A stretch of DNA of 64,000 bases from Winogradskya consettensis (GTDB taxonomy: Bacteria; Actinomycetota; Actinomycetes; Mycobacteriales; Micromonosporaceae), in contig NZ_BOQP01000027.1 of assembly GCF_018332715.1 (NCBI RefSeq), positions 1-64,000 of the forward strand, in the 5' to 3' direction. The position numbers and the translations under genes were made by a program. Each line of letters opens with the position of its first letter. Within the stretch, counting starts at the first letter, position 1. Below are positions 1 to 10,693 of the stretch, in pieces. The notes under the pieces were generated by a model. It made no database searches. It was given only the letters and a program-made list of their open reading frames with translations, and was not told the origin of the DNA.

Positions 1-1
1 G

Positions 2-2818
2 CTGCACGTCGATGAGCCGTCGCCGCACGTGGACTGGTCCTCCGGCGCGCTGCGCCTGCTGACGGAGCCGCGACCGTGGCCGGCCGGGGACGCCCCGCGC
101 CGGGCAGGTGTGTCGTCGTTCGGGATCAGCGGCACCAACGCGCACGTGATCATCGAGCACGCCCCGCCGGAGGGTACACCCGAAGCGCCCACCCCAGTCC
201 CGGCCCCGCCTCTGATCCCGTGGGTGGTCTCCGCCCGCGACGATCGCGGTCTGCGGGCGCAGATCGAACGACTGGGGGAGTTCGCCTCCGCGTACCCGGA
301 GCTGGATCCCGTGGACGTGGGCCGGTCGCTGGTGTCCACCCGGGTATCGCTGGAACGCTCGGTGGTCGTGCTGGGCCGCGATCGTGCCACTCTGCTGGAC
401 GGTCTGTCGAAGGCGACCCCGGGGGTGCGCTCTGCGGGCCGGACGGCGTTGCTGTTCACGGGTCAGGGCAGCCAGCGCCTCGGCATGGGCCGCGGACTGT
501 ACGAGGCGTTCCCGGTCTTCCGGGCGGCGTTCGACGCGGTGTGTGACCTTGTCGACGGTGAGCTGGATCGTCCGTTGGCGTCGGTGGTGTTCGCGCCGGT
601 GGATTCGGCCGAGGCGGCGCTGATTGATCAGACGGTGTTCACGCAGGTGGGTTTGTTCGCCCTGGAAACGGCGTTGTTCCGGCTGGTGGAGAGCTTCGGC
701 GTGGTCCCGGACATGCTGTTGGGTCATTCGATCGGTGAGGTTGTGGCCGCGCACGCCGCCGGGGTGCTGGATCTGCCGGATGCGTGCCGGCTGGTGGTGG
801 CCCGGGGCAGGCTGATGCAGTCGGCGCCGGACGGTGGGGCGATGGTCGCGGTCGAGGCCACCGAGGAGGAGATCCTCGCCGGGCTGCCTGCGGGGGTGTC
901 GATCGCGGGGGTGAATGGACCGCGGTCGGTGGTGGTGTCGGGTGACGCGGACGCTGTGCTCGGGGTCGAACAGCAGTGGCGGGCGCAGAGCCGTCGTACG
1001 AAGCGGCTCGTGGTCAGCCATGCGTTCCATTCGGCGCACATGGACGGTGTCCTGGAGGAGTTCCGGTCGGTGGTGGCGGATCTGTCGTTCGCGCCGGCGC
1101 GGATTCCGGTGGTGTCCAATGTGACGGGTGTGACGGCGACGGATGAGCAGTTGAGTTCGCCGGATTACTGGGCGCGGCATATCCGGTCCACGGTGCGTTT
1201 CCACGATGGTGTCCGCCATCTGGAGAGCGAGGGGGTGACCCGGTTCGTCGAGCTCGGCCCCGACGGCGTACTGACCGCCCTGACGGGTACGGACGCCGTG
1301 GTGGCCGCACCGGTGCTGCGCGCGGGGCGTCCCGAGTCCGGTCAGCTGTGTGCGGTACTCGCCCAGCTGCATACCACGGGTGTGCCCGTGGACTGGTCGC
1401 CGCTGCTGGTCGGCGGTCGGCGGGTGGAGCTTCCGACCTACGCGTTCCGCCAGGACCGCTACTGGCTCGAGTCGGCCGGTACGCCCGGAGTCGCATCACC
1501 GGGCTCGGTGGCGACGGGACATCCGTTGGTGAGTGCCGCCGTGCAGCTGGCGGGATCGGGTGAGGTGGTGCTGTCGGGCCGGTTGTCGGCGGCGGACCTG
1601 CCCTGGCTGTCCGGGCACCGGATCGGTGACGCGCTCGTGGTGCCGGCGGCCGCGCTGGTCGAGGCGGTGATCCGGGCCGGTGACGAGGTCGGCTGCCCGG
1701 TGATCCGGGAACTGGTGCTGACCGCGCCGCTGGTCCTGCCCGCGAACCGGGCTCTCACGGTGCAGATCCGAGTCGGTGCCGACGACGGCGACGAGCGTCA
1801 GGTGTGGATCCACGCCCGGCCGGAGGGAGGCGTCCCGTCCGGCTGGACCCACTGTGCGGACGGCCGTATCACCGCGGCGCCGGACGAACCCGAACCCGAA
1901 CCCGGCCCCGGACCCAGCCCTGCCGGCGCTGACGGTGTCGATGTCGCCCTACCGGAGGAACTGCATGCCGACGCGGCCCGCTACGGGCTGCACCCCCTGC
2001 TCTTGAGCGCGGCGACGCTGGCCGTCGCCGGCCCACCAGCCGGTCCCGGCCTGGTCCGCGTCCCGCTCGCCTGGCGCGGGATGCGGTTGCTGGCAGGCGG
2101 GGCGATCGCGGTGAAGGTGATCGCGACGCCGGTCGACGACCGGGCGGTGTCGCTGGTGCTGCTCGACGCGACGGGGTCCCCGGTGGCGGCGGCGGACGCC
2201 GTTGTCTTCGAGGATCAGCCGCTGGCGTCGTTCCGGGCGGCGCAGGACGGGCCGCCGGCCGAGCCGGTCGCGATGCCGGTCCGACCCGTCGCACGGATCG
2301 CACCGGCCCCGGCGCCTGCCGAGCGGCTCACCTCCCTGCCCGTGCCCGAGCGCCGTGAGGCGGTGCTCGACCTGGTCCGCGCGGAGGTCGCCGCCGTCCT
2401 GGGGCACCCGGACCCGGACGCCGTCGACCTGGACCGCTCGTTCCAGGAGCTCGGGTTCGACTCGCTCGCCGCGGTCAACCTGCGCAACCAGCTGGGCGCG
2501 GCGACCGGGATACGGCTCGCCGCCACGGTGGTGTTCGACCATCCCACACCGACGGCGCTCGCCGGTCATCTGGTGGCGCTGGCCGGGCCGGCCGTCGAGC
2601 ACGGGTCACCGCTCGCGGAACTGGACCGCCTCGAGTCGGTCCTCGCCCGGATCGGCCCCGACGACGGTGAACGCGCGCGGATCTCCGCGCGGCTGCAAGC
2701 GATCGCCTCCCGCTGGCAGGACCAGCCGGACCCGGATCTCACCCGCGACATCGGGTCGGCCTCGGCCGCGGAGATCTTCGACTTCATCGACAACGAGCTG
2801 GGTCGCACCGCGAACTGA
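2..2818 (+). CDS. Modular type I polyketide synthase, C-terminal part (KS end-AT-DH*-ACP-docking), 5' end outside window
   Basis: The reading frame is open from the window edge, so the gene starts upstream. Visible order: the last stretch of a ketosynthase (ending GTNAHVIIE), an acyltransferase with active-site Ser codon at 728 in GHSIGE, a dehydratase-like region from about 1520, an acyl carrier protein with GFDS (Ser codon 2462) and a C-terminal docking tail. The AT has the HAFH motif, which in this family indicates malonyl-CoA. The dehydratase keeps the catalytic His (HRIG) but the usual Asp of the LHPxLLDAA motif is Ser (codon 2006). There is no ketoreductase between DH and ACP, so the module should leave a beta-keto group and the DH is vestigial. 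It probably hands its chain to the next PKS, whose N terminus is a coiled-coil docking segment. Confidence 0.95.
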   Translation: MHVDEPSPHVDWSSGALRLLTEPRPWPAGDAPRRAGVSSFGISGTNAHVIIEHAPPEGTPEAPTPVPAPPLIPWVVSARDDRGLRAQIERLGEFASAYPELDPVDVGRSLVSTRVSLERSVVVLGRDRATLLDGLSKATPGVRSAGRTALLFTGQGSQRLGMGRGLYEAFPVFRAAFDAVCDLVDGELDRPLASVVFAPVDSAEAALIDQTVFTQVGLFALETALFRLVESFGVVPDMLLGHSIGEVVAAHAAGVLDLPDACRLVVARGRLMQSAPDGGAMVAVEATEEEILAGLPAGVSIAGVNGPRSVVVSGDADAVLGVEQQWRAQSRRTKRLVVSHAFHSAHMDGVLEEFRSVVADLSFAPARIPVVSNVTGVTATDEQLSSPDYWARHIRSTVRFHDGVRHLESEGVTRFVELGPDGVLTALTGTDAVVAAPVLRAGRPESGQLCAVLAQLHTTGVPVDWSPLLVGGRRVELPTYAFRQDRYWLESAGTPGVASPGSVATGHPLVSAAVQLAGSGEVVLSGRLSAADLPWLSGHRIGDALVVPAAALVEAVIRAGDEVGCPVIRELVLTAPLVLPANRALTVQIRVGADDGDERQVWIHARPEGGVPSGWTHCADGRITAAPDEPEPEPGPGPSPAGADGVDVALPEELHADAARYGLHPLLLSAATLAVAGPPAGPGLVRVPLAWRGMRLLAGGAIAVKVIATPVDDRAVSLVLLDATGSPVAAADAVVFEDQPLASFRAAQDGPPAEPVAMPVRPVARIAPAPAPAERLTSLPVPERREAVLDLVRAEVAAVLGHPDPDAVDLDRSFQELGFDSLAAVNLRNQLGAATGIRLAATVVFDHPTPTALAGHLVALAGPAVEHGSPLAELDRLESVLARIGPDDGERARISARLQAIASRWQDQPDPDLTRDIGSASAAEIFDFIDNELGRTAN

Positions 2819-2850
2819 CGGCGCCGCTCCCGGAAAGATCGTGGGTAACC

Positions 2851-5800
2851 ATGTCCGAGCAGGAAAACAAACTCGTCGACTACCTCAAGTGGGTCACCGC
2901 CGACCTCCAGCGCACCCGCCGGCAGCTGAGCGACCTGGAGGAGAGCCGGAGCGAGCCCATCGCCATCGTCGCGATGGCGTGCCGCTACCCCGGTGGCATC
3001 GCGTCCCCGGAGGACCTCTGGGACCTGGTCCTGGCCGGGCGCGACGGCATCTCGCCGTGGCCCGCCGACCGCGGCTGGGACGTCGACCGGCTCTACGATC
3101 CGCAAGGGTCCACGCCCGGGACGTCGTACACCCGGGAAGGGGGTTTCGTTGACGACGCGACCTCGTTCGACGCGGGTTTCTTCGGCATCTCCCCGCGTGA
3201 GGCGCTGTCCATGGACCCGCAGCAGCGGGTGCTGCTGGAGACCGCGTGGGAGGTCTTCGAACGCGCCGGGATCGACCCCGCCACCCTCAAGGGCAGCCGG
3301 ACCGGGGTGTACGCCGGGGTGGCCGGGCAGACCTACCTCGACCTCGACGGCCCGCAGGAACTGGAGGGCTACCTCACCACCGGCCGGCTCGGCAGCGTCG
3401 CGTCCGGCCGGATCTCGTACTTCTTCGACCTCGACGGCCCGGCGGTCTCGGTGGACACCGCCTGCTCGTCGTCGCTGGTCGCGCTGCACCTGGCCATGAA
3501 CGCGCTGCGGGCCGGCGAGTGCGACCTCGCCCTGGCCGGCGGAGTCACCGTCAACGGACACCCCGGCGGCTTCATCGACTTCTCGCGGCAGCGGGGCCTG
3601 GCGCCGGACGGGCGGTGCAAATCGTTCGCGGCGGCTGCCGACGGCACCGGGTGGAGTGAGGGCGCCGGTCTGCTGCTGGTGGAACGGTTGTCGGACGCGC
3701 GCCGGCTGGGGCACGAGGTGCTGGCCGTGGTGCGCGGCTCGGCGGTGAACCAGGACGGTGCGTCGAACGGTCTGACGGCCCCGAACGGCCCGTCGCAGGA
3801 ACGCGTGATCCGGCAGGCGTGGGCGAGCGCCGGCCTGACCGCCGCGGACATCGACGTGGTCGAGGCGCACGGGACCGGCACGCGGCTGGGTGACCCGATC
3901 GAGGCACAGGCGCTGCTGGCCACGTACGGCAAAGAGCGTTCCCCCGACCAGCCGCTGTGGCTCGGCTCCCTGAAGTCCAATATTGGGCATTCGGTAGCGG
4001 CCGCAGGAGTGGGCGGGCTGATCAAGATGGTGATGGCCATGCGCCACGGCATCCTGCCCAAGACCCTGCACGTCGACGCGCCCAGCCCGTTCATCGACTG
4101 GGATTCCGCCCCGGTACGACTGCTGACCGAGGCCCGGACCTGGCCGTCCACCGACCGTCCCCGCCGAGCCGGCGTCTCGTCGTTCGGAGTCAGCGGCACC
4201 AACGCCCACGTGATCCTCGAACAAGCCCCCGCACCTGTCCCCGCCGAACCGCCCTCGGCGAACCGGGCAGCGTCCCCACCGGTTATCCCGTGGGTCATCT
4301 CGGCGCGGGACGAGCGGGCCCTGACGGCACAGGCCGTCCGGCTGCACGACCATGTGACGCGGCACCCGGAGCTCGACCCGGTCGACGTGGCCTGGTCGCT
4401 GGCGTTCTCCCGGCCGGCCCTGGAGCACTCCGCGGTGGTACTGGGCCGCGATCGGCGTACGCTGCTCGACGCCCTGCCCACGGTCACGAGCCGCGCCCCG
4501 GGTGGTCGCACCGCGGTGCTGTTCACCGGTCAGGGCAGCCAGCGCCTCGGCATGGGCCACGAGCTGTACGAGACGTTCCCGGTCTTCCGCCAGGCCTTCG
4601 ACAACGTCTGCGAGCTCGTCGACGCGGAGCTGGACCGGCCGCTCGCGTCGGTGGTGTTCGCACCCGCGGACTCGATCACGGCGGCGCTGATCGATCAGAC
4701 GGTGTTCACGCAGGTGGGTCTGTTCGCCCTGGAAACGGCGTTGTTCCGGCTGGTGGAGAGCTTCGGCGTCGTCCCGGACATGCTGCTGGGTCATTCGATC
4801 GGTGAGGTCGTGGCCGCGCACGCCGCCGGAGTGCTGGACCTGCCGGACGCGTGCCGGCTCGTGGCGGCACGGGGCCGGCTGATGCAGTCCGCACCTGACG
4901 GTGGGGCGATGCTGGCCGTCGAGGCCACCGAGGACGAGGTGCTCGCCGTCCTGCCCGCGCGGGTGTCGATCGCGGGGGTGAACGGCCCGCGGTCGGTGGT
5001 GGTCTCCGGCGACGCCGACGCCGTGCGGCAGGTGGAGCAGCTGTGGTCGGCGCGGAACCGCCGGGTGAAGCAGCTGGTCGTCAGCCATGCGTTCCATTCG
5101 GCGCACATGGACGGTGTCCTGGAGGAGTTCCGGTCGGTGGTGGCGGGGTTGTCGTTCGCTCCGGCGCGGATTCCGGTGGTGTCCAATGTGACTGGTGTGA
5201 CGGCGACGGATGAGCAGTTGAGTTCGCCGGACTACTGGGCGCGGCATATCCGGTCCACGGTGCGTTTCCATGACGGTGTCCGCCATCTGGAGAGCGAGGG
5301 CGTGACCCGGTTCGTGGAGCTCGGCCCCGACGGCGTACTGACCGCCCTGACCGGCGCCGCTCCCGTCCTCGCCGCCCCCGCCCTGCGGGCCGGCAGGTCC
5401 GAGACCGACCAGTTCTGCTCCGTCCTGGCCCAGCTCCACACGAGCGGTGTCCGCGTCGACTGGTCGCCGTTGCTGACCGGAGGCCGCCGGGTGGACCTGC
5501 CGACCTACGCGTTCCAGCGCAGCCGCTACTGGCTGGAACCGGCCGCGGCCCGCCCGGCGAGCGGCCATCCGCTCGTCACCACGGTCGTGGACGTCGCAGG
5601 CTCCGACGAGACGGTCATGACGGGGAGGCTCTCGCTCGCCCAGCAACCCTGGCTCGCCGGGCACCGCTCCGGTGACCTGACCGTCGTCCCTGCCGCTGCC
5701 CTCGTGGAAGCGGTGGTCCGCGCCGGTGACGAACTCGGCTGCACGACCGTCCGGGAGCTCCTGCTCACCACACCGCTCGTGCTTCCCGAACGCGGAGCGC

Positions 5801-8800
5801 TCTCGCTGCAGGTCCGCATCGGCGCTGCCGGCGACTCCGGCGACCGGCAGGTCCTGGTCCACGCCCGCCCCGACGTCCCCGAGCCACCCGCCTGGGCGTT
5901 GTACGCCCGGGGAACCCTGTCCAACGATGACCACGAGCCCGGTTTCGAGCTGGACGAGGGGCACGACGAGGTACAGCTGCCCCCGGAACAGCAGTCGGCC
6001 GCCGCGTCGTACGGCCTGCACCCGGATCTGCTCGACGCGGCTCTGCGTGTCGCCCTGCCGGGTGCGGCGATCGCCCTGCGGGATGTGCGGCTGTGGGCGG
6101 GCGGTGCGACTGCTCTGCGCGTACGCGTCACTGTCACCGGTCCGGACACCGTCTCGCTGGACCTGGCCGACCACCAGGGCCGTCCGGTGGCTTCCATCGG
6201 CTCGCTGGCGACGCGCCGGACCGCGGCGGTGGAACTTGCCACCGCCCGCGTGGGACACGACGACGCGTACTTCGCGGTGGACTGGAAGCCGGTGCCGTTC
6301 GCCGACGCGCCGGCCCTGAGCTGGGCCGTGCTGGGCGACCATCGCGGGTTCCCGGGCGTGGCGGTCTTCGCCGAAGCGGCCGAAGCGGCCCGGTCCACCG
6401 ACCGGCCCGGGGCTGTCGTCCTCCTCGCCGGACGGCCGGACGACGCACTGCCCGCGGGTGTGCACGCCGCCACCAGCGACGTGCTGCGATCCGTTCAGCG
6501 ATGGTGCGCCGACGAGCGGCTGGCCGGGACCCCGCTGGTCGTGGTCACCCAGGGCGCTGTCGCGGTGGACGGTCAGGTCAGCGACCTCACCGGCGCGGCG
6601 GTCTGGGGGCTCGTCCGCTCCGTCCAATCGGAGATACCCGGCCGCCTGGTCCTGCTCGACGTCGATGACATCACCTCGGTGGCTGCGATCGTCGGCGAGG
6701 TGGCCGCGGCGGGAGTGCCACAGGCCGCCGTCCGCGACGGCCGGTTACTGGCGCCAGTCCTCGCCCGGACCGTGCCCGGTACTGCCGGGCCGGTATGGCC
6801 GACCGACGGCGCGGTGCTGATCACTGGCGGCACCGGCGGCTTGGGCGCGCTCATGGCCCGGCATCTGGTACGCGTGCACAACGTGCCGGAGCTGGTGCTG
6901 GTCAGCCGTCGCGGCGCCGACGCCCCGGGTGCCGAGGCACTACGCAACGAGCTGACGGACGCCGGGGCCCGGGTCCTGATCGTGGCCGCCGACGCGGGGG
7001 ACCGTGACTCGCTGGCCCGTGTCCTCGCTGACCTCCCGCCGGACGTCACGATCCGGGGCGTGGTGCACGCGGCGGGTGTCCTGGACGACGGCGTGCTCAG
7101 CTCCCTGAACGCCGGACGGTTGACCGGGGTGCTGCGGCCGAAAGCCGACACCGCATGGCACCTGCACGAGCTGACCCGCGATCTCGGCCTCACCGCGTTC
7201 GTCATGTTCTCCTCGATCGCAGGTGTCATCGGAGGTGCGGGCCAGGCGAACTATGCGGCCGCCAACGCGTTCCTCGACGGGCTCGCCGCGTACCGCCGGG
7301 CCCGTGGTCTGGCCGCCACGTCGGTGGCCTGGGGCATCTGGGACCAGGAGGGCGGCATCACCGCCGGCCTCGGCGATGCGGACCGGCAACGGATCGCCCG
7401 TGCCGGGTTCCCTGCCATCGACGCCGGCCGGGGACCGGCGATGCTGGATGCCGTCATGACCGCCGGCCGTCCGGCCGTGACCGTCACCCCGGTCGATCTG
7501 GTCGCGATGCGGTCGCGACCGGCCCAGGTCCCGTTCCTCTTCCGTGAGCTGGCGGGCCGGCCGCCCCGGCCGGCTGCCCGGGCAGCCGGCGACGTCGACG
7601 GCCCGTCCCTGGCACACGCGTTCGCCGGGCTCGAGCCGGCAGGGCAGGACCGGCTGATGCTCGATCTCGTCCGGCGCGAGGCGGCGGGCGTTCTCGGCCA
7701 TGCCGGCCCCGCCGCGATCGACGACCACCGCAGCTTCGCCGAACTCGGCGCCGACTCGCTGACAGCGGTGGAACTGCGTAACCGGCTCGCCGCCGAGACG
7801 GCGGTGCCGTTGCCCGCCACCCTGGTCTTCGACCACCCCACGCCGGTCGACCTCGCCCGGCACCTCGCTACCCAGCTGCGCATGGCGACCCCCGGCGCCG
7901 TGCGGGATACCGAGCACGACGTCGACTACGCGGCCGAGGTCCGCCTCGCCGAGGACATTCGCCCGGCGGCGGGCCACGGTCCGGTACCACCGGCGGAACC
8001 GGGGCAGATCCTGCTCACCGGCGCGACCGGTTTCCTCGGCGCGTTCCTGCTGCGGGACCTCATGCGCACGACCACCGCCACGATCCACTGCCTCGTCCGG
8101 GCCGCGGATGCCCGGCAGGCCCGGGACCGGCTCGAGGACAACCTGCGCTGGTACCAGGTGGCGGACCAGGTGGACGGGGCCCGGCTGTCGATCGTCGTCG
8201 GGGACCTCGCGGCGCCCCGGCTCGGGCTCAGCGAGGAGACGTTCGACGGACTGGCCCGCTCGGTGGATGTTGTCTACCACGCGGGGGCGACGGTCAACTG
8301 GCTACGGCCGTACACCGCGCTGAAGGCGGCCAACGTCACCGGGACCGAGGAAATCCTGCGGCTGGCGGCGCGGCACCGCACGGTGCCGGTGCACTACGTC
8401 TCGACGGTAGGCGTCTTCGCCGGCCCGGTGACACCGGGCCGCCCGCTCGCTGTCACCGACCCCACCGGCCCGGCCGAAGCACTGCCCAGCGGCTACCTGC
8501 GCAGCAAATGGGTGGCCGAGGGCCTGCTCGAACTGGCCCGCGAACGGGGCCTCCCGGTCTCCGTGCACCGCGTCGACGTGATCTCCGGCGACCAGGACCA
8601 CGGGGCCTGCCAGACCCGTGACTTCGTCTGGCTCAGCCTCAAGGGCCTGGTCCAGGCCGGCGCGGCCCCCGCCGACCTCACCGGCGCCTATCACCTGACA
8701 CCGGTCGACTACGTCAGCGCGGGCATTGTCGCCCTGTCGCAGCGCCCCGAAACAGTGGGAAAGACGTTCCACTTCTACAACAAGAGCTCCCTGCGGCTCA

Positions 8801-9135
8801 CCGACATCGTCACCCACCTGCGATCCATGGGGTACGCCCTCAGCGCCACCGACAGCGACACCTGGCACACCATCGTGCGTTCCGACCGGGACAACGCGCT
8901 GTTCCCGCTGCTCGACGCGTTCGCCATGATGCAGTCGGACAGCGGATCGTTCTATCCGGCCATCGACGTGTCGGCCACGGAGCGGGCGTTGCACAGCACC
9001 GGGATCGCCTGCCCGCCGCTGACCGCCGACCTGTTCCGCAAGTACGTCGGCTTCTTCGTCGGGGCCGGCTACCTCCCACCGCCCGGTAGCACGGGCCGGC
9101 CCGCCCTCGCCGGGCTGCTCGGGGACCCGTCATGA
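2851..9135 (+). CDS. Terminal modular type I polyketide synthase: KS-AT-DH-KR-ACP-thioester reductase
   Basis: This is one complete module of 2094 residues. Order: N-terminal docking coiled coil (1-33); KS (34-455, Cys205 in DTACSSS, plus EAHGTGT and KSNIGH); AT (about 550-890, Ser649 in GHSIGE, HAFH = malonyl type); DH (905-1125; His in HRSGD, Asp1062 in LHPDLLDAA, but Gly of HxxxGxxxxP is Asp); KR (1135-1545, GGTGGLG near 1321, an LDD motif of B-type ketoreductases, Ser-Tyr pair intact); ACP (Ser1636 in GADS); and a terminal SDR-type reductase (about 1718-2085, TGATGFLG and YLRSK). A reductase in place of a thioesterase means NAD(P)H-dependent release as aldehyde or alcohol. It starts 32 nt after the preceding PKS. 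A TTA leucine codon lies at 6745. DH activity is uncertain because the domain is short and the motif altered. Confidence 0.96.
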   Translation: MSEQENKLVDYLKWVTADLQRTRRQLSDLEESRSEPIAIVAMACRYPGGIASPEDLWDLVLAGRDGISPWPADRGWDVDRLYDPQGSTPGTSYTREGGFVDDATSFDAGFFGISPREALSMDPQQRVLLETAWEVFERAGIDPATLKGSRTGVYAGVAGQTYLDLDGPQELEGYLTTGRLGSVASGRISYFFDLDGPAVSVDTACSSSLVALHLAMNALRAGECDLALAGGVTVNGHPGGFIDFSRQRGLAPDGRCKSFAAAADGTGWSEGAGLLLVERLSDARRLGHEVLAVVRGSAVNQDGASNGLTAPNGPSQERVIRQAWASAGLTAADIDVVEAHGTGTRLGDPIEAQALLATYGKERSPDQPLWLGSLKSNIGHSVAAAGVGGLIKMVMAMRHGILPKTLHVDAPSPFIDWDSAPVRLLTEARTWPSTDRPRRAGVSSFGVSGTNAHVILEQAPAPVPAEPPSANRAASPPVIPWVISARDERALTAQAVRLHDHVTRHPELDPVDVAWSLAFSRPALEHSAVVLGRDRRTLLDALPTVTSRAPGGRTAVLFTGQGSQRLGMGHELYETFPVFRQAFDNVCELVDAELDRPLASVVFAPADSITAALIDQTVFTQVGLFALETALFRLVESFGVVPDMLLGHSIGEVVAAHAAGVLDLPDACRLVAARGRLMQSAPDGGAMLAVEATEDEVLAVLPARVSIAGVNGPRSVVVSGDADAVRQVEQLWSARNRRVKQLVVSHAFHSAHMDGVLEEFRSVVAGLSFAPARIPVVSNVTGVTATDEQLSSPDYWARHIRSTVRFHDGVRHLESEGVTRFVELGPDGVLTALTGAAPVLAAPALRAGRSETDQFCSVLAQLHTSGVRVDWSPLLTGGRRVDLPTYAFQRSRYWLEPAAARPASGHPLVTTVVDVAGSDETVMTGRLSLAQQPWLAGHRSGDLTVVPAAALVEAVVRAGDELGCTTVRELLLTTPLVLPERGALSLQVRIGAAGDSGDRQVLVHARPDVPEPPAWALYARGTLSNDDHEPGFELDEGHDEVQLPPEQQSAAASYGLHPDLLDAALRVALPGAAIALRDVRLWAGGATALRVRVTVTGPDTVSLDLADHQGRPVASIGSLATRRTAAVELATARVGHDDAYFAVDWKPVPFADAPALSWAVLGDHRGFPGVAVFAEAAEAARSTDRPGAVVLLAGRPDDALPAGVHAATSDVLRSVQRWCADERLAGTPLVVVTQGAVAVDGQVSDLTGAAVWGLVRSVQSEIPGRLVLLDVDDITSVAAIVGEVAAAGVPQAAVRDGRLLAPVLARTVPGTAGPVWPTDGAVLITGGTGGLGALMARHLVRVHNVPELVLVSRRGADAPGAEALRNELTDAGARVLIVAADAGDRDSLARVLADLPPDVTIRGVVHAAGVLDDGVLSSLNAGRLTGVLRPKADTAWHLHELTRDLGLTAFVMFSSIAGVIGGAGQANYAAANAFLDGLAAYRRARGLAATSVAWGIWDQEGGITAGLGDADRQRIARAGFPAIDAGRGPAMLDAVMTAGRPAVTVTPVDLVAMRSRPAQVPFLFRELAGRPPRPAARAAGDVDGPSLAHAFAGLEPAGQDRLMLDLVRREAAGVLGHAGPAAIDDHRSFAELGADSLTAVELRNRLAAETAVPLPATLVFDHPTPVDLARHLATQLRMATPGAVRDTEHDVDYAAEVRLAEDIRPAAGHGPVPPAEPGQILLTGATGFLGAFLLRDLMRTTTATIHCLVRAADARQARDRLEDNLRWYQVADQVDGARLSIVVGDLAAPRLGLSEETFDGLARSVDVVYHAGATVNWLRPYTALKAANVTGTEEILRLAARHRTVPVHYVSTVGVFAGPVTPGRPLAVTDPTGPAEALPSGYLRSKWVAEGLLELARERGLPVSVHRVDVISGDQDHGACQTRDFVWLSLKGLVQAGAAPADLTGAYHLTPVDYVSAGIVALSQRPETVGKTFHFYNKSSLRLTDIVTHLRSMGYALSATDSDTWHTIVRSDRDNALFPLLDAFAMMQSDSGSFYPAIDVSATERALHSTGIACPPLTADLFRKYVGFFVGAGYLPPPGSTGRPALAGLLGDPS

Positions 9136-9878
9136 CCGGGGTGGCCCTCGACACGCGGTGGCTGCGGCAGCTGCATCCCGGGGACGACCAAGCCGTCACC
9201 CTGATCTGCCTTCCGCACGCCGGCGGGTCAGCCAGCTTCTTCTTCCCCCTCTCCCGGGCACTCGCACCGCAGTGCCGGGTGCTGGGTGTGCAGTACCCGG
9301 GCCGCCAGGACCGGCACCGCGAGCCGGTCATCGACGACATGCACACACTCGCCGACCGGCTCTACCCGGCCGTGGCAGCGGTCGCCCGGCAGGGTCCCGT
9401 CGCGCTGTTCGGGCATAGTATGGGCGCCGTGCTCGGCTACGAACTGGCGGCCCGGATGCGCGCCGACACCCTGCCGCCACCGGTACGGCTCTTCGCCTCC
9501 GGCCGCCGGGCGCCGTCACGCCATCGCGACGAACAGGTGCACACCCTCGACGACCCCGGCATCGTCGCGGAACTCCACAGGCTGGGCGGTCCGGGCAACG
9601 TCCCGGGCGACCCCGACCTGCTACGACTCGCGTTACCGGCGATCCGCGGCGACTACCGGGCCGTCGAGACCTACCGGGAGCGGCCCGGCACCCTGCTCGA
9701 CTGCCCGATCACCGTTCTCACCGGCTCCGGCGACCCGGTCGTCGACGCCGGCGAGGCCCGGCGCTGGGAAGCGCACACCACGGCAGCCGTCACCGTCCTC
9801 ACCTACCCGGGCGGTCACTTCTTCCTGGTCGACCACGCCGCCGATGTCACCGCCGTCATCCGCGAGGCCCTGCGGTGA
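9132..9878 (+). CDS. Type II thioesterase (editing thioesterase of the PKS)
   Basis: 248 residues of alpha/beta-hydrolase fold typical of free-standing TEII proteins: LPHAGGSAS near residue 24, nucleophile Ser96 in GHSMG, and the catalytic His in GGHFFL near the end. Such enzymes remove stalled or mis-primed acyl groups from carrier proteins. The start codon overlaps the PKS stop by four bases (ATGA), so translation is coupled and the enzyme belongs to this cluster. It does not act as the release domain in cis, because the PKS ends in a reductase. It contains a TTA codon at 9633, rare in such GC-rich genes. Confidence 0.93.
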   Translation: MTGVALDTRWLRQLHPGDDQAVTLICLPHAGGSASFFFPLSRALAPQCRVLGVQYPGRQDRHREPVIDDMHTLADRLYPAVAAVARQGPVALFGHSMGAVLGYELAARMRADTLPPPVRLFASGRRAPSRHRDEQVHTLDDPGIVAELHRLGGPGNVPGDPDLLRLALPAIRGDYRAVETYRERPGTLLDCPITVLTGSGDPVVDAGEARRWEAHTTAAVTVLTYPGGHFFLVDHAADVTAVIREALR

Positions 9879-9931
9879 CGATCTGCATGCAGTGAGCCGG
9901 TCGACGTCGGCCGCCGCCAACGCGGACGCGA

Positions 9932-9967
9932 CCGGTGCACCCATGAGAAGGGAAGTGGGTGCACCGG
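9932..9967 (+). terminator. Hairpin downstream of the PKS/thioesterase operon
   Basis: A perfect 12-bp stem (CCGGTGCACCCA with TGGGTGCACCGG) around a 12-nt loop lies 54 nt after the thioesterase stop. There is no T run, as is common for actinomycete terminators. The rest of 9879-10210 holds no gene that I can support. Confidence 0.6.
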
Positions 9968-10153
9968 GCAGGGGTGGCAGGGCGGCCCAGTGGGTCACGC
10001 CCTCCTTCGGGACGGGATCGTACGGTTTACAGGTCACCTGGTCGGAATCCCAGTAACGGCCGCGGCCAGGACCGGTACGCCGTCGGGCGGGTTCTCGAGC
10101 CGGGCATCGATCCATGTCATGGTGGCTCGTGCAGCGCCTGCGGCCCGGAACGG

Positions 10154-10188
10154 GCCTCGCCGTGGTGCGGGCTGCACCACGGCGAGGC
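10154..10188. terminator. Strong intergenic hairpin, possibly bidirectional terminator
   Basis: A perfect 15-bp stem (GCCTCGCCGTGGTGC paired with its complement) with a 5-nt loop is followed on the plus strand by a short T-rich tail ending in five T at 10203. It sits just beyond the 3' end of the minus-strand secreted-protein gene ending at 10211, so it may serve both directions. Confidence 0.65.
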
Positions 10189-10210
10189 CGGTTGATGTTT
10201 TTCGGATGTG

Positions 10211-10658
10211 TCAGCTGAAGGCGGGCTTGGTCGTTGCCGCCCAGTCGATGGTGGCCGGGGCTGCTGCCTCGACCTGGTTGGTGTCACCGATGCAGCGCTT
10301 GGTGGAGCCGTGGTCCCGGAGGTCGTTGTCGTTGACCCAGCCGCGGGTGCTGTCGGTGTCGGAGACCGTGACGACGTACGTCCAGGGTGTCGGCGCCGTT
10401 GATGTCGATCGCGTAGCAGTGGTAGTCGAGGCTCCAGCCCGTGATGTTGGTGGAGCTCACCGCGCAGCGGGTGCTCGAGCCGACCCGGGCGGTGGCGCCG
10501 TACCAGGCGACGTGGCCGCCGGTGGTGTCGATGTCGGCCGGGGCGCCGCGGCCGCAGCTCCAGTGGGCGGAGGCGGGTGCCGGGGCGGCCAGTGCGCCGA
10601 GGGCGACGGCGGTGATCGCCGAGGCGATGGCGAGCGGCCGGGATACCTTCTTGTTCAT
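10211..10658 (-). pseudogene. Small secreted SH3-like protein gene with a single-base frameshift
   Basis: Translation from ATG 10658, preceded by an AAGGAG site, gives a signal peptide (MNKKVSRPLA...APASA) and a mature part ending ...DINGADTLDV before it runs out of frame. Dropping one G of the GGG at 10385-10387 restores a sensible protein: ADTWTYVVTVSDTD, then STRGWVNDNDLRDHGSTKRC, ending ATTKPAFS at the stop 10211. The W-T-Y-V and GWVNDNDL pattern resembles bacterial SH3-like domains of secreted actinomycete proteins. The repaired product is about 148 residues. It lies 36 nt after the FG-GAP protein gene on the same strand. Either a true frameshift mutation or a sequencing error in a G run would explain it. 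Confidence 0.7.
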
Positions 10659-10693
10659 AGCTACTCCTTTGTTGGTGTGGCTGAGGGGAAGGG

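Noticed and set aside
2566-6627. Very long minus-strand open frame opposite the PKS
   Set aside because: High-GC codon use in the real plus-strand PKS leaves a stop-free antisense frame; its translation is Arg/Gly/Asp-rich with no domain pattern.
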